Shown here piece after piece: positions 8,983 to 20,919 of a DNA stretch of 64,000 nt. The stretch lies in assembly GCF_000143985.1 (NCBI RefSeq), contig NC_014364.1:992001-1056000 (forward strand), read 5' to 3'. Source of the stretch: Sediminispirochaeta smaragdinae DSM 11293 (lineage in GTDB: Bacteria > Spirochaetota > Spirochaetia > DSM-16054 > Sediminispirochaetaceae). Made by a program: the position numbers and the translations under genes. The notes under the pieces were generated by a model that saw only the letters and a list, made by a program, of their open reading frames with translations, did not search any database and was not told the DNA's origin. The stretch's first letter is position 1. Every line of letters begins with the position of its first letter.

Positions 8983-11900
8983 ATGGTTGCTCAAGGCAAA
9001 GCCATTGAACGAACATATATCGGCCAAGAGTTCCAGGAAGTGATGGAGCTGCCGGACCTCGTTGATATTCAGCTCACTTCATACGACCGGTTCCTGCAGC
9101 GTTCTAAGCTCCTCGCCGGCCAGGATCTTGCGGAACAGGGACTTGAAGAAGTTTTTCAGACTGTTTTTCCTATCGAAAGTCCCAACGGGGACATGAGTCT
9201 TGAGTATACCCAGTATACCCTGGATGAGGAAAATATCAAATTTTCTCAGGAAGAATGTAAGCGAAAAGGCCTCACCTATGCGGTTCCTGTCAAGGCGAAG
9301 ATCAATCTTGTCTTTCATGAAACCGGTGAGATTCGTCAGAAGGATATCTATGTCGGGGATATCCCTTTGATGACCGAACGAGGTACCTTCATTATTAATG
9401 GTGCCGAACGTGTTGTTGTTAGTCAGATTCACCGTTCTCCCGGTGTTATTTTTAGTCATGAAAAGGGAATCTTCTCCTCCAGGATAATCCCCTACAGGGG
9501 GTCGTGGCTTGAGTTTGAGATAGACCAGAAAAAAGAGCTGATATATGCCAAGATCGACCGGAAAAAACGGATTCTCGGAAGTCTGTTTCTTAGGGCGCTT
9601 GGCTTTGATACCCGTGAGAAGATGATCGATCTCTTTTACAAGAAGACCTTAGAGCATGTTTCCGAGGAACGGGAGAAGAAAGAGCAGCTGGTGAATAAGG
9701 TTCTCGCCAGGGCCGTCTTTGTCGAGCGGGATGGCGAGACTCGTAAACTCTACCGTGCCGGAGAGAAGCTCCACCCTCATGATGTGGATGAACTACTCCA
9801 TTCCGAGGTTCGTGAGATCGAGGTTATCGACTTCTCTCATCCCGAATCCCTTCACAGTCAAATTATTCTCAACTGTTTTGAGCGTGAAGAGGTCAAGATT
9901 GTCAAGGATGATCCGAATGTCGATGAACCGACGAAAGAGGATGCCCTTATTGCGGTCTATTCGGTTTTGATGCCGGGGGAGCCTATTACCCTCGAAGCTG
10001 CGGAAAAAGACCTTCATTCGATGTTCTTCTCCAGCCGTCGTTACGACCTCGGCAGGGTTGGACGTTATAAACTTAATAAGAAATTCGATTATGAGAATCC
10101 TGATGATTCTCATGTGCTTAGCAAAATGGACATCGTCAACACCATGCTTTTCCTTATCAAGGTCTATATTGGTGAGGCGTATGTTGATGATATCGATCAC
10201 CTTGGAAACCGCCGGATACGTTCGGTTGGTGAGCTTTTGGCAAATCAGCTAAAAACCGCTTTTGCCAGGATGGAGCGAATCGCCAAGGAGCGGATGAGTC
10301 TGAAGGAGACCGATACGGTTCGTCCCCAGGACCTTATCTCCATCAAGCCGGTTGTGGCGGCGATAAAGGAGTTCTTTGGTTCCAGCCAGCTTTCGCAGTT
10401 TATGGACCAGGTAAACCCCCTTGCTGAGCTTACCCATAAGCGGCGGCTCAACGCCCTTGGACCCGGTGGTCTTTCCCGGGATCGTGCGGGTTTCGAGGTC
10501 CGTGATGTTCACTATACCCATTACGGTCGTATGTGTCCCATCGAGACCCCTGAAGGTCCGAATATCGGGCTGATTGTTTCCCTGGCGAACTATACTAAGG
10601 TAAATTCATACGGCTTTCTTGAGGCCCCTTATCGAAAGGTTGTGGATGGTCATGCGACCCGGGATATCGAATACCTCTCCGCAATGGATGAAGAGAAGTA
10701 TAATATTGCCCAGGCCAATGCAAAGATCGATAAAAACGGAACCTTTCTTGATGAGATGATTTCCATACGTAAGGGCGGCGATTATACCACAAAGCCGCCT
10801 TCCGATATCCAATATATGGATGTTTCGCCGAAGCAGGTTATTTCGGTGGCGACCAGCCTTATCCCGTTCCTTGAGCATGATGACGCCAACCGGGCCCTTA
10901 TGGGATCGAACATGCAGCGCCAGGCCGTGCCTCTGGTCTTTCCCGAACCTCCGAGGGTCGGAACCGGAATGGAGGCGAAGACTGCCTACGACTCCGGTGT
11001 CTTGCTTAAGGCAAAACGTTCCGGTGTTGTGGAGCAGGTTACCAGTCTTGAGGTTGTGATCAAACCTGATAATCCTAAGGACGACCATGACCGGGATGTC
11101 TATCACATACAGAAGTTTCAGCGGACGAACCAGGATACCTGTTTTAATCAGAAGCCTGTTGTTTCGCTTGGCCAGAAAATCGATAAGGGTCAGGTCCTTG
11201 CCGACGGACCTGCCACCAGGGCGGGAGAACTTGCTCTGGGTCAAAATATGATAGTCGGTTTTGTTCCATGGAACGGTTATAACTATGAAGATGCCATCCT
11301 GATCAGCGAAAAAGTGGTAAAAGAGGACAGCTATACCTCGATCCATATCAAGGAATTTACCGTCGATGTTCGGGAAACGAAATTGGGTCCTGAAAAGCTG
11401 ACTCGGGATATCCCCAATACCAACGAAAAGTCTCTGGAGCAGCTGGATGAAGAGGGGATTATCAGGATTGGCGCCAAGGTGAAGTCCGGCTATATCCTGG
11501 TCGGAAAGGTGACGCCGAAATCGGAGACCGAAACAACCCCTGAGTTTAAGCTGCTCAACTCGATCTTCGGTGAAAAGGCGAAAGAGGTTCGTGATACCAG
11601 CCTAAAGGTTCCTCATGGAATCGAGGGTACTGTTATCGATGTCCAGCGTCTGCGCCGTTCCGAGGGGGATGATCTTCCTCCCGGGGTGGAAGAAGTTGTT
11701 AAGGTGTTGATCGCCACCAAGCGAAAGTTACGGCAGGGCGATAAGATGGCCGGTCGTCACGGAAACAAGGGGGTCGTTGCACGGGTGCTTCCGGAAGAGG
11801 ATATGCCCTACATGGCCGACGGTACTCCTCTGGATCTTTGCCTTAATCCGTTGGGTGTTCCAAGCCGAATGAACCTCGGCCAGATCCTGGAGACCGAACT

Positions 11901-12483
11901 TGGCTGGGCCGCTCTTGCTCTGGACAAGTGGTTTTCCACTCCGGTCTTTCAGTCTGCAAGCACCGATCAGATCGAACAGAAAATGAAAGAAGCAGGTCTT
12001 CCTGTTGGGGGGAAAACCGTTCTTCGTGACGGACGGACCGGTATCCCTTTTGAGAATTCCGTTTTTGTCGGGGTAATGTATATGCTCAAGCTGCACCACC
12101 TTGTGGATGACAAGATGCATGCACGTTCCACCGGGCCGTACTCGCTGGTTACCCAGCAGCCCCTTGGTGGAAAGGCCCAATTCGGTGGGCAGCGGCTTGG
12201 TGAAATGGAGGTGTGGGCTCTTGAGGCCTACGGTGCCGCCAATACCCTGCAGGAGCTGCTTACCATCAAGTCCGACGATATGAATGGACGAGCAAAGATA
12301 TATGAGAGCATTGTAAAAGGTGAACCTTCGACCGCCGCCGGTGTGCCGGAATCTTTCAATGTTCTTGTGCAGGAGCTGCGTGGACTGGCCCTGGATATGT
12401 CGATCTACGACAGTAAGGGAAAGAGGATTCCGCTGACCGAGCGGGATGAAGAACTGATCAACCGACAGGGAACCCAGTTCTAA
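8983..12483 (+). CDS. rpoB: DNA-directed RNA polymerase subunit beta
   Basis: 1,166 residues, full length for the non-enteric form of beta. The rifampicin pocket region (about residues 467-520) is almost identical to that of other bacteria. However, the residue equivalent to E. coli Ser531 is Asn490 (codon AAC at 10450), and the Asn518 equivalent is Val. Asn at this site is the form reported for rifampicin-resistant spirochaetes. The C-terminal [10 protein letters not shown] segment that contacts beta' is present. It is followed 14 bases later by rpoC. Confidence 0.98.
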   Translation: MVAQGKAIERTYIGQEFQEVMELPDLVDIQLTSYDRFLQRSKLLAGQDLAEQGLEEVFQTVFPIESPNGDMSLEYTQYTLDEENIKFSQEECKRKGLTYAVPVKAKINLVFHETGEIRQKDIYVGDIPLMTERGTFIINGAERVVVSQIHRSPGVIFSHEKGIFSSRIIPYRGSWLEFEIDQKKELIYAKIDRKKRILGSLFLRALGFDTREKMIDLFYKKTLEHVSEEREKKEQLVNKVLARAVFVERDGETRKLYRAGEKLHPHDVDELLHSEVREIEVIDFSHPESLHSQIILNCFEREEVKIVKDDPNVDEPTKEDALIAVYSVLMPGEPITLEAAEKDLHSMFFSSRRYDLGRVGRYKLNKKFDYENPDDSHVLSKMDIVNTMLFLIKVYIGEAYVDDIDHLGNRRIRSVGELLANQLKTAFARMERIAKERMSLKETDTVRPQDLISIKPVVAAIKEFFGSSQLSQFMDQVNPLAELTHKRRLNALGPGGLSRDRAGFEVRDVHYTHYGRMCPIETPEGPNIGLIVSLANYTKVNSYGFLEAPYRKVVDGHATRDIEYLSAMDEEKYNIAQANAKIDKNGTFLDEMISIRKGGDYTTKPPSDIQYMDVSPKQVISVATSLIPFLEHDDANRALMGSNMQRQAVPLVFPEPPRVGTGMEAKTAYDSGVLLKAKRSGVVEQVTSLEVVIKPDNPKDDHDRDVYHIQKFQRTNQDTCFNQKPVVSLGQKIDKGQVLADGPATRAGELALGQNMIVGFVPWNGYNYEDAILISEKVVKEDSYTSIHIKEFTVDVRETKLGPEKLTRDIPNTNEKSLEQLDEEGIIRIGAKVKSGYILVGKVTPKSETETTPEFKLLNSIFGEKAKEVRDTSLKVPHGIEGTVIDVQRLRRSEGDDLPPGVEEVVKVLIATKRKLRQGDKMAGRHGNKGVVARVLPEEDMPYMADGTPLDLCLNPLGVPSRMNLGQILETELGWAALALDKWFSTPVFQSASTDQIEQKMKEAGLPVGGKTVLRDGRTGIPFENSVFVGVMYMLKLHHLVDDKMHARSTGPYSLVTQQPLGGKAQFGGQRLGEMEVWALEAYGAANTLQELLTIKSDDMNGRAKIYESIVKGEPSTAAGVPESFNVLVQELRGLALDMSIYDSKGKRIPLTERDEELINRQGTQF

Positions 12484-12497
12484 GAGGAGCGGTTTGG

Positions 12498-15400
12498 ATG
12501 AAAGAAATTCAAGACTTTGACAGTATCATGATACAGCTTGCCTCGCCGGAGCAGATACGAGCCTGGTCCTACGGCGAGGTGAAAAAGCCGGAGACGATTA
12601 ACTACCGAACCCTTCGTCCGGAGAAGGATGGTCTCTTCTGCGAGCGAATTTTCGGGACGACGAAGGAGTGGGAGTGTTACTGCGGTAAGTTTAAATCGAT
12701 TCGTTACAAGGGTGTTATCTGCGACCGTTGCGGTGTTGAGGTTACCCACTTCAAGGTCAGGCGTGAGCGGATGGGGCATATCGAACTTGCCTCTCCTGTG
12801 AGCCACATCTGGTATTATCGCTCTGTTCCCTCTCGCATGGGGCTCCTGCTTGATCTCTCCATTGCTGCTCTTCGTTCGGTGCTCTACTATGAAAAGTATA
12901 TCGTGATCGAGCCCGGTGATACGGACCTGAAGAAGATGGACCTTCTCACGGAGGAAGAATTTAACGAGGCCCGTGAACGGTTCGGAATGAGTTTTACCGC
13001 CGGAATCGGCGCCGAGGCGATTCGCACCCTTCTTGAAGGGCTCGATCTTGATGCCCTTTCGGCCGAGCTTCGTATGAAGATGATCGAGAAAGGGGCAAAA
13101 GCGGACAAACGCCTTTTGAAGCGTATCGAAATTGTTGAAAATTTCAGAGACTCTTCCAACAAGCCCGAGTGGATGATCCTCGATGTTATTCCTGTTATTC
13201 CACCGGAATTACGGCCCATGGTCCAGTTGGATGGTGGAAGGTTTGCCACCAGCGACCTGAATGACCTCTACCGCAGGGTTATCAACCGAAATAATCGTCT
13301 TAAGCGGCTCATGTCGCTTAACGCCCCCGACATCATCATTCGAAACGAAAAACGGATGCTGCAGGAGGCGGTCGACGCCCTTTTTGACAACTCGAAGAAA
13401 AAACGGGTGGTGAAGGGTGCAAGTAATCGCCCCCTTAAATCCCTAAGTGATATGCTGAAAGGAAAGCAGGGCCGTTTCCGGCAGAACCTGCTCGGTAAGC
13501 GCGTAGACTATTCCGGCCGTTCGGTTATCGTCGTCGGACCAAATCTTCGTCTGCATCAGTGCGGGCTTCCCACCAAGATGGCGTTGGAGCTCTTCAAGCC
13601 TTTTATTATGAAGAAATTGGTGGAGCGGGATGTCGTTTATAATATCAAAAAGGCGAAAACCCTCGTGGAGCAGGAGTCTCAGGAGGTCTTTGCCGTTCTC
13701 GATGAGGTGGTAAAGGAGCATCCCGTCCTTCTGAACCGTGCGCCGACCCTGCATAGGCTTGGTATTCAGGCCTTTGAACCGGTGCTTGTGGAAGGAAAAG
13801 CCTTGAAACTGCATCCCTTGGTCTGTCATGCCTACAATGCCGACTTCGACGGCGATCAGATGGCCATTCACGTTCCTCTGACCCAGGCGGCTCAGATCGA
13901 GTGCTGGACCCTGATGCTTAGCAGCAACAACTTGCTGAACCCTGCAAACGGAAGTCCTATTGTTTTCCCGTCTCAGGATATGGTTCTCGGTATTCACTAC
14001 ATGACGAGGATGAAGCCCGGGGATAGGGGCGAAGGGAAGTTTTTCCTTACCTTCGATGAGTTGATGATGGCGGTTGAGGCCCGTTCCGTGGGCTACAATG
14101 CCAAGATTAAGCTCAAAGTCGGTGACGAAGTGGTCGAAACCTGTGCCGGCCGTGCCATCTTCAGCGAGGCGATGCCGGAAGAGGTCGGTTTTGTTAATAA
14201 GCAGCTTGGCGATAAGGAATTACGCTCCCTTGTCGCAGATACCTTTATGGCGCACGGTGCTGCGGTTGCCGTGAAGATGCTCGATTCGATCAAGGATGTC
14301 GGCTTTCGGTATGCCACTGTTTTTGGGGCTACCATCGGTATCGGTGATATCATCATCCCGGAGAAGAAGAAAGGGATGATCGAAGCGGCCAACCAGAAGG
14401 TTCTTGAGATCCAGAATCAGTACCTCCAGGGACATATCACCCAGGAAGAGCGCTATAACCGAACCATCGAGGTGTGGAGTAAAACCAACGAGGATCTTAC
14501 CAACGAGCTGATGAAGGATTTGAAGCAGGATCGAGGCGGTTTTAACCCGGTTCATATGATGGCCGACTCCGGTGCCCGAGGAAGCCGCGCTCAGATCCGT
14601 CAGCTTGCGGGAATGCGTGGTTTGATGGCAAAGCCTTCCGGTGACATTATCGAGTTGCCGATCCGCTCCAACTTTAAAGAGGGGCTCTCCATTATTGAGT
14701 TCTTTATCTCCACCAATGGTGCCCGAAAGGGGCTTGCCGATACCGCACTCAAGACGGCTGACGCAGGTTATCTGACCCGGCGCCTTGTAGATATTGCTCA
14801 GGATGTGGTAACCAACGAGGATGATTGCGGAACCATCAACGGTATCGAGATCAGTGCCCTGAAGGATGGTGAGGAGATTGTTGAATCCCTTGCAGACCGA
14901 ATCGAGGGGCGTTTTACCCTTGAACGGGTAAAGCATCCCATTACCGGCGAGATTATCATCGACGTAAACGAAGAGATAACCAGTGAAATTGCAAAGAAGA
15001 TAGAAGAGATCGGGGTCGAAAAGGTTCGTATCCGTACGGTGCTTACCTGTGAGGCCGAACATGGTGTTTGTCGCAAATGTTACGGACGAAACCTTGCAAC
15101 CGGTCATACCGTCGATATCGGTGAAGCGGTGGGGATCATCGCAGCACAATCGATTGGTCAGCCCGGTACTCAGCTTACCATGCGTACCTTCCATATCGGA
15201 GGTGCCGCCACCAAAATGAGTGAGGAAAACAGGACGGCCCTGAGCTACCCCGTTTTGGTGAAAGAGATTCACGGAAATACCGTTACCCTCGATAGCGGGG
15301 ATGTCCTTTTTACCCGAAAGGGATTTCTTGTCGTTGCAAAGGTAATTAGGGTTCTCGATCTGAAAGATGGTGCGGAGATTGTTATCGCAAATGGGCAGAA

Positions 15401-16775
15401 ACTCTCCGGAGGCGAGGTCCTTGCAAAGCAGGAGGGTGAAGAGCTTCTTGCCAAAGAGGTTGCTTTTGCCTATGTTCCCGAAGAGGGAAAGCGTGTCATC
15501 CTTATTGCCCAGGATCAGAAGCTTGATATCCGCAATGGTGCGGAACTTCTTGTGGGGGAAGGCCATATCGTTCCTGCAAATGAGTCGATTGCAACCTTTG
15601 ACCCCTTTTCCGAACCGATTATTGCCGAGGTCGACGGTAAGGTCCGCTTTGAAGATATCGTTCAGGGAACGACCCTGAAGGAAGAGATAAACGAAGATAC
15701 CGGTAACATTGAAAAGAAAATTACCGAGTTCTCCTTGGAATCGCTTCAGCCTCGTATCGTCATCGAAGATGGAGAGGGGAAGGATCTCGCGACCTATTAT
15801 CTGCCGGGTAACTCCTATCTCAACGTCGAAGATGGTGAAACGGTCCGGCAGGGGCGCGCTCTTGCCAAGTTGCTGAAGGAGAGTGTGAAGACCACCGATA
15901 TCACCGGAGGTCTTCCCCGGGTCGGTGAGCTTTTTGAGGCGCGGCGTCCCAAGAGTGCCGCGGTGCTTGCCCAGATTACCGGTAAGGTCATCTTTAAGAA
16001 TGTTGTAAAAGGTAAGCGCGTTATCGAGGTAGAGGATGATTATCAGCGCTCCTTCAAGCACCTCGTCCCTATGGGAAAGCACATGCTTGTTCGGGATGGA
16101 GACCTTGTTCAAGCCGGGGAGGCGCTGTGCGACGGCGCCACCGATCCCCACGACGTGCTTGATATCCTCGGTGAAAATGCGTTGCAGACCTTTCTTGTCA
16201 ATGAGGTTCAGGAGGTGTACCGGCTCCAGGGTGTAAACATCAACGATAAGCACATCGGTGTGATTATTCGCCAGATGATGCGTAAGGTTGAGATCGTCCG
16301 GGTCGGGGATACCAATTTTATCTATGGTCAGCAGGTTGATAAGTACAAGTTTCACGAGGAAAATCGCAAGGTTATGCGTGAGGGTGGTCAGCCTGCCGTT
16401 GCCAGACCCTTGCTGCTTGGTATTACCAGGGCGTCTCTTAATATCGACTCCTTTATTTCGGCGGCAAGTTTTCAGGAGACCACGAAGGTCTTGACAAATG
16501 CCGCCATAGCTGGTAGTACTGACAACCTGCGGGGTTTGAAAGAGAATGTCATTATCGGACATCTTATTCCCGCCGGAACCGGCATGAAACATTACCGGAA
16601 TATCAAACTGTTTGACGAAAACAGTGAGGATCTGGATGCTTCGGTTCAACAGATTCTTGAACAGAGAAGATTGCAAAAAGAGGCCGAGCGCGAGGCTGGT
16701 CAGGAAGATGTCGATGATGAGGGTGAGGTGAACGAGCCCGAAGCGATTGATCAGAACAATGCCGATGATGAATAG
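12498..16775 (+). CDS. rpoC: DNA-directed RNA polymerase subunit beta'
   Basis: 1,425 residues. The N-terminal zinc site has C60, C62, C75 and C78. The catalytic Mg loop Asn-Ala-Asp-Phe-Asp-Gly-Asp-Gln lies at 447-454 with D449, D451 and D453. The second zinc site is formed by C777, C851, C858 and C861. The bridge helix and trigger loop regions are intact. The C-terminus has an acidic tail rich in Glu/Asp. GAGGAG lies upstream of the ATG. It is co-transcribed with rpoB. Confidence 0.98.
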   Translation: MKEIQDFDSIMIQLASPEQIRAWSYGEVKKPETINYRTLRPEKDGLFCERIFGTTKEWECYCGKFKSIRYKGVICDRCGVEVTHFKVRRERMGHIELASPVSHIWYYRSVPSRMGLLLDLSIAALRSVLYYEKYIVIEPGDTDLKKMDLLTEEEFNEARERFGMSFTAGIGAEAIRTLLEGLDLDALSAELRMKMIEKGAKADKRLLKRIEIVENFRDSSNKPEWMILDVIPVIPPELRPMVQLDGGRFATSDLNDLYRRVINRNNRLKRLMSLNAPDIIIRNEKRMLQEAVDALFDNSKKKRVVKGASNRPLKSLSDMLKGKQGRFRQNLLGKRVDYSGRSVIVVGPNLRLHQCGLPTKMALELFKPFIMKKLVERDVVYNIKKAKTLVEQESQEVFAVLDEVVKEHPVLLNRAPTLHRLGIQAFEPVLVEGKALKLHPLVCHAYNADFDGDQMAIHVPLTQAAQIECWTLMLSSNNLLNPANGSPIVFPSQDMVLGIHYMTRMKPGDRGEGKFFLTFDELMMAVEARSVGYNAKIKLKVGDEVVETCAGRAIFSEAMPEEVGFVNKQLGDKELRSLVADTFMAHGAAVAVKMLDSIKDVGFRYATVFGATIGIGDIIIPEKKKGMIEAANQKVLEIQNQYLQGHITQEERYNRTIEVWSKTNEDLTNELMKDLKQDRGGFNPVHMMADSGARGSRAQIRQLAGMRGLMAKPSGDIIELPIRSNFKEGLSIIEFFISTNGARKGLADTALKTADAGYLTRRLVDIAQDVVTNEDDCGTINGIEISALKDGEEIVESLADRIEGRFTLERVKHPITGEIIIDVNEEITSEIAKKIEEIGVEKVRIRTVLTCEAEHGVCRKCYGRNLATGHTVDIGEAVGIIAAQSIGQPGTQLTMRTFHIGGAATKMSEENRTALSYPVLVKEIHGNTVTLDSGDVLFTRKGFLVVAKVIRVLDLKDGAEIVIANGQKLSGGEVLAKQEGEELLAKEVAFAYVPEEGKRVILIAQDQKLDIRNGAELLVGEGHIVPANESIATFDPFSEPIIAEVDGKVRFEDIVQGTTLKEEINEDTGNIEKKITEFSLESLQPRIVIEDGEGKDLATYYLPGNSYLNVEDGETVRQGRALAKLLKESVKTTDITGGLPRVGELFEARRPKSAAVLAQITGKVIFKNVVKGKRVIEVEDDYQRSFKHLVPMGKHMLVRDGDLVQAGEALCDGATDPHDVLDILGENALQTFLVNEVQEVYRLQGVNINDKHIGVIIRQMMRKVEIVRVGDTNFIYGQQVDKYKFHEENRKVMREGGQPAVARPLLLGITRASLNIDSFISAASFQETTKVLTNAAIAGSTDNLRGLKENVIIGHLIPAGTGMKHYRNIKLFDENSEDLDASVQQILEQRRLQKEAEREAGQEDVDDEGEVNEPEAIDQNNADDE

Positions 16776-16844
16776 GTGTTGCCTCCATGCTGGGCTTGGC
16801 CCCTTTGCTGATAAAACGATACGTTAAGGGAGTGTATCCAGTAA

Positions 16845-17219
16845 ATGCCGACGATTAACCAACTCGTCCGAAAGGGACGGAAGGAAATTCGAAAGAAGGG
16901 AAAGGCACCGGCCCTCGAAGCGTGCCCGCAGAAGAGGGGTGTCTGTACCAGAGTCATGACAGTCACGCCGAAGAAGCCGAATTCTGCTCTTCGGAAGGTT
17001 GCGCGTGTGCGGCTCACCAACGGGATCGAAGTTACCGCTTATATTCCGGGAATCGGTCATAATCTTCAGGAACATTCGGTTGTTCTCATCCGAGGCGGTC
17101 GTGTAAAGGATCTTCCCGGTGTGCGGTATCACATCGTGCGGGGGGCAAAAGATACTCTTGGCGTTGATGACCGTCGTCAGGGTCGTTCCAAATATGGTGC
17201 TAAGCGGCCGAAGGCGTAA
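16845..17219 (+). CDS. rpsL: 30S ribosomal protein S12
   Basis: 124 residues. The decoding-centre loop Thr-Pro-Lys-Lys-Pro-Asn-Ser (about 41-47) is wild type, so no streptomycin-resistance substitution is visible at the common lysine. AAGGGAG lies upstream of the ATG. rpsG follows eleven bases after the stop. Confidence 0.97.
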   Translation: MPTINQLVRKGRKEIRKKGKAPALEACPQKRGVCTRVMTVTPKKPNSALRKVARVRLTNGIEVTAYIPGIGHNLQEHSVVLIRGGRVKDLPGVRYHIVRGAKDTLGVDDRRQGRSKYGAKRPKA

Positions 17220-17230
17220 GGAGGGGAGAG

Positions 17231-17701
17231 ATGTCCAGACGAAGAGTTGCAAAAGAACGCGATATCCTGCCCGATAGCAGATACGGCAGTAAAACCGTTA
17301 GTAAATTTGTTTCCCGGATGATGGTTGATGGAAAAAAGTCTACCGCCACCGGGATTATGTATGACGCTCTCGCCATCATGGCCGAGAAGACCGGCGAAGA
17401 GGCGATGACTGTTTTTCAGAAGGCCTTGGAAAACGTCCGGCCTGTGGTTGAGGTCAAGAGTCGAAGAGTCGGCGGTTCAACCTATCAGGTTCCTGTTGAA
17501 ATTCGGGAAAAGCGTCGTGATGCTTTGGCCATGCGATGGATCATTCAGGCTGCCCGCTCCAGAAGCGGTCGTTCCATGAGTGAGAAGTTGTCTGCCGAAA
17601 TGCTCGATGCCTTTAACTCCACCGGTACCGCTTTTAAGAAAAAAGAGGATACTCACCGGATGGCCGAGGCCAATAAGGCCTTTTCTCACTACCGTTGGTA
17701 G
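17231..17701 (+). CDS. rpsG: 30S ribosomal protein S7
   Basis: 156 residues, the primary binder that nucleates the head of the small subunit. The family start Ser-Arg-Arg-Arg and the helix containing [11 protein letters not shown] are present. It is preceded by GGAGGGGAGAG. In most bacteria fusA would follow; here the next gene is tuf, after a 355 bp leader with its own promoter. Confidence 0.97.
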   Translation: MSRRRVAKERDILPDSRYGSKTVSKFVSRMMVDGKKSTATGIMYDALAIMAEKTGEEAMTVFQKALENVRPVVEVKSRRVGGSTYQVPVEIREKRRDALAMRWIIQAARSRSGRSMSEKLSAEMLDAFNSTGTAFKKKEDTHRMAEANKAFSHYRW

Positions 17702-17706
17702 TAAAT

Positions 17707-17743
17707 ACAGCCCTATTCTTCTCTTTTTGATCGATAGGGCTGT
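17707..17743 (+). terminator. Hairpin after rpsG
   Basis: A perfect 10 bp stem (17707-17716 with 17734-17743) with a 17-base loop lies just after the rpsG stop. No U-run follows, so termination would be weak or Rho-assisted. It directly abuts the -35 box of the tuf promoter. Confidence 0.4.
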
Positions 17744-17771
17744 TGACTAAAAAGGCGTTTGATTGTAAGAT
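17743..17771 (+). promoter_or_regulatory. Promoter upstream of tuf
   Basis: TTGACT (17743-17748), a 17-base spacer and TAAGAT (17766-17771): two boxes close to consensus with ideal spacing. It would start a transcript with a leader of about 280 bases before tuf and probably feeds the S10 block as well. Confidence 0.65.
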
Positions 17772-18056
17772 CGCCAACACATAGAGAGTTTTGAGCTCTC
17801 GCATAATGAAGGCTTGTGTGAGCCAAACCGATCGTCCGCCGAGGGATGATGAGGTGGTTCCAGACGCTGTAGCGAATCAAGCAGCCACGTCGGACGGCTG
17901 GATCGACCGTTTCGACCTCTGGAATCCTTCCTTAATTGAACTCATCTTTTTAAACATTCGGGTTTCCCGAACGATCGGTCTCATGTGTGGCTTCCATTTA
18001 TTTAGGAGCTATATAATTAAATTTTATTGTGTGTGGAGAAACACAAGGAGGAACGG
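17772..18056 (+). other. Long structured 5' leader of tuf
   Basis: About 285 bases between the predicted promoter and the tuf ATG with no recognisable gene. Small perfect stems occur, for example TTCGGG/CCCGAA around a three-base loop at 17957-17971 and GAGAG/CTCTC near 17782-17798. A reading frame from ATG 17803 overlaps the start of tuf in another frame and looks unrelated to any protein. It may be a regulatory leader; no known riboswitch class was recognised. Confidence 0.4.
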
Positions 18057-19247
18057 ATGGCTAAGGCAAAATTTGAGAGAACAAAGCCACATATTAACGT
18101 TGGTACCATTGGTCATGTCGATCATGGAAAGACAACTTTGACTGCGGCTATCTCAATGTACTGCGCCAAGCAGACCGGTGACAAGGTTATGAGCTATGAA
18201 GATATCGACAATGCTCCCGAAGAGAAGCAGCGAGGTATCACCATCAATACCCGTCACATCGAATACCAGACTGAGAAACGTCACTATGCTCACGTGGACT
18301 GCCCGGGACACGCCGACTATATCAAGAATATGATTACCGGTGCTGCTCAGATGGACGGTGCTGTCATCGTTGTTGCGGCCACCGACGGAGCAATGGCTCA
18401 GACCAAAGAGCATATCCTTCTTGCTCGTCAGGTTGGTGTACCTGCTTTGATCGTTTTTATCAACAAATGCGATCAGGTTGATGATCCCGATTTGATTGAG
18501 TTGGTAGAGGAAGAGATGCGCGATCTCCTCAAGGAGTATGAATTCCCCGGTGATGAAACTCCGATCATCAAGGGCTCTGCTTTCGAGGCGATGAGTCATA
18601 TCGATGATCCCGAGAAGACCAAGTGCATTGCCGATCTTCTCGATGCTATGGATAGCTATTTTCCGCTTCCCGATCGTGCCGTTGATCTTGATTTCCTGAT
18701 GCCGATTGAGGATATCTTTTCCATTCAGGGACGTGGTACCGTTGTTACCGGCCGTGTGGAACGTGGAGTTATTCATGTAGGTGATGAAATCGAAATCGTC
18801 GGAATCAAAGATACGAAAAAGACCACCTGTACCGGTGTTGAGATGTTTAATAAGCTTCTTGATGAAGGACAGGCCGGTGATAATATCGGCGCTCTTCTTC
18901 GTGGTGTTGATAAAAAGGATGTTGTTCGCGGACAGGTTCTTGCAAAACCGGGAACAATTACTCCCCACAAGAAGTTTAAGGGTGCTATGTATGTGCTGAG
19001 TAAAGAAGAGGGCGGTCGTCACTCGCCTTTCTTTAGCGGCTACCGGCCTCAGTTTTACTTCCGGACCACCGATATTACCGGAACGGTAAATCTGCCCGCC
19101 GATAAGCAGATGGTTATGCCCGGAGATAACGCCGAGCTTGAGATTGAACTTATTCACCCGATTGCCATGGAAAAAGGTCTTCGCTTCGCTATCCGCGAAG
19201 GTGGTAGAACTGTTGCAAGTGGCCAGGTGACCGAGATTATCGAATAA
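18057..19247 (+). CDS. tuf: Elongation factor Tu
   Basis: 396 residues. The ATG at 18057 was chosen because AAGGAGG lies seven bases upstream and the product then starts with the family's Ala-Lys-Ala-Lys-Phe-Glu-Arg; an in-frame ATG ten codons earlier lacks an SD. GTPase motifs: Gly-His-Val-Asp-His-Gly-Lys-Thr (P-loop), Asp-Cys-Pro-Gly-His (G3), Asn-Lys-Cys-Asp (G4). Domains 2 and 3 are complete. EF-Tu delivers aminoacyl-tRNA. No fusA accompanies it. Confidence 0.98.
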   Translation: MAKAKFERTKPHINVGTIGHVDHGKTTLTAAISMYCAKQTGDKVMSYEDIDNAPEEKQRGITINTRHIEYQTEKRHYAHVDCPGHADYIKNMITGAAQMDGAVIVVAATDGAMAQTKEHILLARQVGVPALIVFINKCDQVDDPDLIELVEEEMRDLLKEYEFPGDETPIIKGSAFEAMSHIDDPEKTKCIADLLDAMDSYFPLPDRAVDLDFLMPIEDIFSIQGRGTVVTGRVERGVIHVGDEIEIVGIKDTKKTTCTGVEMFNKLLDEGQAGDNIGALLRGVDKKDVVRGQVLAKPGTITPHKKFKGAMYVLSKEEGGRHSPFFSGYRPQFYFRTTDITGTVNLPADKQMVMPGDNAELEIELIHPIAMEKGLRFAIREGGRTVASGQVTEIIE

Positions 19248-19257
19248 CGGATTTTCG

Positions 19258-19297
19258 GGCCCCGCGATGCCGGAAGGAGTTCGCGGGGCCGGTTTTT
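19258..19297 (+). terminator. Terminator/attenuator between tuf and rpsJ
   Basis: A perfect GC-rich 10 bp stem (19258-19267 with 19281-19290) around a 13-base loop is followed by GGTTTTT. It would partly end tuf transcripts and so lower the S10 operon relative to tuf. It ends only 12 bases before the rpsJ ATG. Confidence 0.7.
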
Positions 19298-19308
19298 CGG
19301 GAGGAAGA

Positions 19309-19617
19309 ATGGCCAAGGACAGAATCCGCGTGCGGCTGAGAGGTTTTGATGTTGAGCTGATTGATCAGAGCTCACGGGCAATTGTACAAACCGTTGCCAA
19401 GGCTGGTGCCAAGGTTGCCGGGCCCGTACCGCTGCCGACCAGAATTAACAAGTTTACTGTTTTGAGGTCGCCGCATGTGAACAAGAAGTCGCGGGAACAG
19501 TTCGAAATGAGGACTCACAAGCGACTTATAGATATTCTTGATCCTACATCGAAAGTGATGGATGCCCTAATGAAGCTTGAGCTTCCTGCTGGTGTTGATG
19601 TAGAGATTAAGCAGTAA
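19309..19617 (+). CDS. rpsJ: 30S ribosomal protein S10
   Basis: 102 residues starting Met-Ala-Lys-Asp-Arg-Ile-Arg-Val. The ATG at 19309 has GGGAGGAAG directly upstream; an earlier in-frame ATG at 19267 lies inside the terminator stem and is rejected. S10 (NusE) also joins NusG in antitermination. It is the first gene of the S10 block. Confidence 0.96.
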   Translation: MAKDRIRVRLRGFDVELIDQSSRAIVQTVAKAGAKVAGPVPLPTRINKFTVLRSPHVNKKSREQFEMRTHKRLIDILDPTSKVMDALMKLELPAGVDVEIKQ

Positions 19618-19649
19618 GGGTACGAAGAAATCTACAGTCGAGGTATGAC

Positions 19650-20270
19650 ATGTTAGGGCTGATCGGCAAGAAAGTCGGAATGACGCAAATATTTGACGAA
19701 CGTGGGGTTTTGACTCCCGTTACCGTCATCAAGATAGAAGATAACGTTGTTATCGATAAGCGGGACGAAGAGAAGAACGGATACACCGCCTCGGTTATCG
19801 GTGCTGAAGATTTGAAGAGTAAACATGTTACGAAACCGTACGGCGGTCAGTTCCCCGAGAATGTTCATCCCAAAAGGTACCTCGTTGAGATGCGGGACTT
19901 TGAGGCTGAGAGCTCGGTAGGGGAGACCCTCGGAGTCGGAATTTTCAAAGAGATATCTTTTGTGGATGTTGTAGGCACCTCCAAGGGTAAGGGTTACCAG
20001 GGTGCCATGAAGCGGCATGGTTTCAAAGGAGGTAGGGCAACCCACGGTTCCAAGTTTCACAGAGGACTTGGTGGTACCGGAATGGCTGCTACCCCTTCGA
20101 AGGTTTTGAAAGGGGCGAAGATGCCCGGCCGCATGGGTGCTGCAAGGACGACGGTTCAGAATCTGCGTGTTATCAAAGTGGATGAGGAAAAGCAGGTTCT
20201 TATGGTGAAGGGAGCTATTCCCGGTCCGTGCCAGAGTATGGTTATCGTACAAAAAGCGAAGAAGAAATAG
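19650..20270 (+). CDS. rplC: 50S ribosomal protein L3
   Basis: 206 residues. The N-terminus Leu-Gly-Leu-Ile-Gly-Lys-Lys-Val-Gly-Met-Thr-Gln and the extended loop with Gly-Gly-Xaa-Ala-Thr-His-Gly-Ser and Gly-Arg-Met-Gly, which reaches the peptidyl-transferase centre, are intact. Second gene of the S10 block, ten bases before rplD. Confidence 0.97.
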   Translation: MLGLIGKKVGMTQIFDERGVLTPVTVIKIEDNVVIDKRDEEKNGYTASVIGAEDLKSKHVTKPYGGQFPENVHPKRYLVEMRDFEAESSVGETLGVGIFKEISFVDVVGTSKGKGYQGAMKRHGFKGGRATHGSKFHRGLGGTGMAATPSKVLKGAKMPGRMGAARTTVQNLRVIKVDEEKQVLMVKGAIPGPCQSMVIVQKAKKK

Positions 20271-20279
20271 AGGCGAACT

Positions 20280-20909
20280 ATGGATGCTAAGGTCTTTTCA
20301 ATAAAAGGCGAGGAAGTTCGTACCATTGCACTTAATGATTCGGTCTTCGGACGCGAAGTGAGCGAGGGCGCCATTTACTATGCGGTGAACAGCGAACTTG
20401 CAAACCGTCGGGTCGGAACGGCTTGTACGAAGACACGGGCCGAAGTGAAAGGGAGCAATTCCAAGCCCTGGCGACAGAAGGGAACCGGACATGCCAGAAG
20501 TGGGGATAAAAAGTCTCCCGTATGGGTTGGCGGTGGTACGATTTTCGGACCGAAGCCGAGAGATTATGGTTTTCGGTTGCCGAAAAAGATGAAGCGGTTG
20601 GCAATGAAATCCGTTTTATCACTGAAGGCGAAAGAGGATGCCATCAAGGTGGTAGAGGATTTTACCGTTGAAAGCGGTAAGACGAAAGATCTGGTCGGAA
20701 TTCTTAAGGCATTGGTTCCTGAGAAGCGAACCGTTGTTGTGTTGAAAGATGACGACGCCATGATTAGGCGGGCCGGAAAGAATATTCCGTGGGTAAGAAT
20801 GCTCAGTTACAATCGGATGAGTGTCCGTGAGCTTTTTTACGGGAAGAATATTGTGCTTCTTGAGACTGCCGCCGGCAGCCTGAACGACTTCTATGGCGAT
20901 AAGGCGTAA
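20280..20909 (+). CDS. rplD: 50S ribosomal protein L4
   Basis: 209 residues. The long exit-tunnel loop (about 60-95) contains Lys-Pro-Trp-Arg-Gln-Lys-Gly-Thr-Gly-His-Ala-Arg, the family signature. In enterics L4 also represses the S10 operon; no such site is claimed here. It lies between rplC and rplW in the standard order. Confidence 0.96.
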   Translation: MDAKVFSIKGEEVRTIALNDSVFGREVSEGAIYYAVNSELANRRVGTACTKTRAEVKGSNSKPWRQKGTGHARSGDKKSPVWVGGGTIFGPKPRDYGFRLPKKMKRLAMKSVLSLKAKEDAIKVVEDFTVESGKTKDLVGILKALVPEKRTVVVLKDDDAMIRRAGKNIPWVRMLSYNRMSVRELFYGKNIVLLETAAGSLNDFYGDKA

Positions 20910-20919
20910 GGGGGATCAG

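Noticed and set aside
14220-16676. 818-codon minus-strand open frame inside rpoC
   Set aside because: Lies fully opposite the conserved beta' coding sequence and resembles no protein.
17803-18141. Open frame in the tuf leader running into tuf in another frame
   Set aside because: No ribosome site, no family resemblance, and it overlaps a certain gene.
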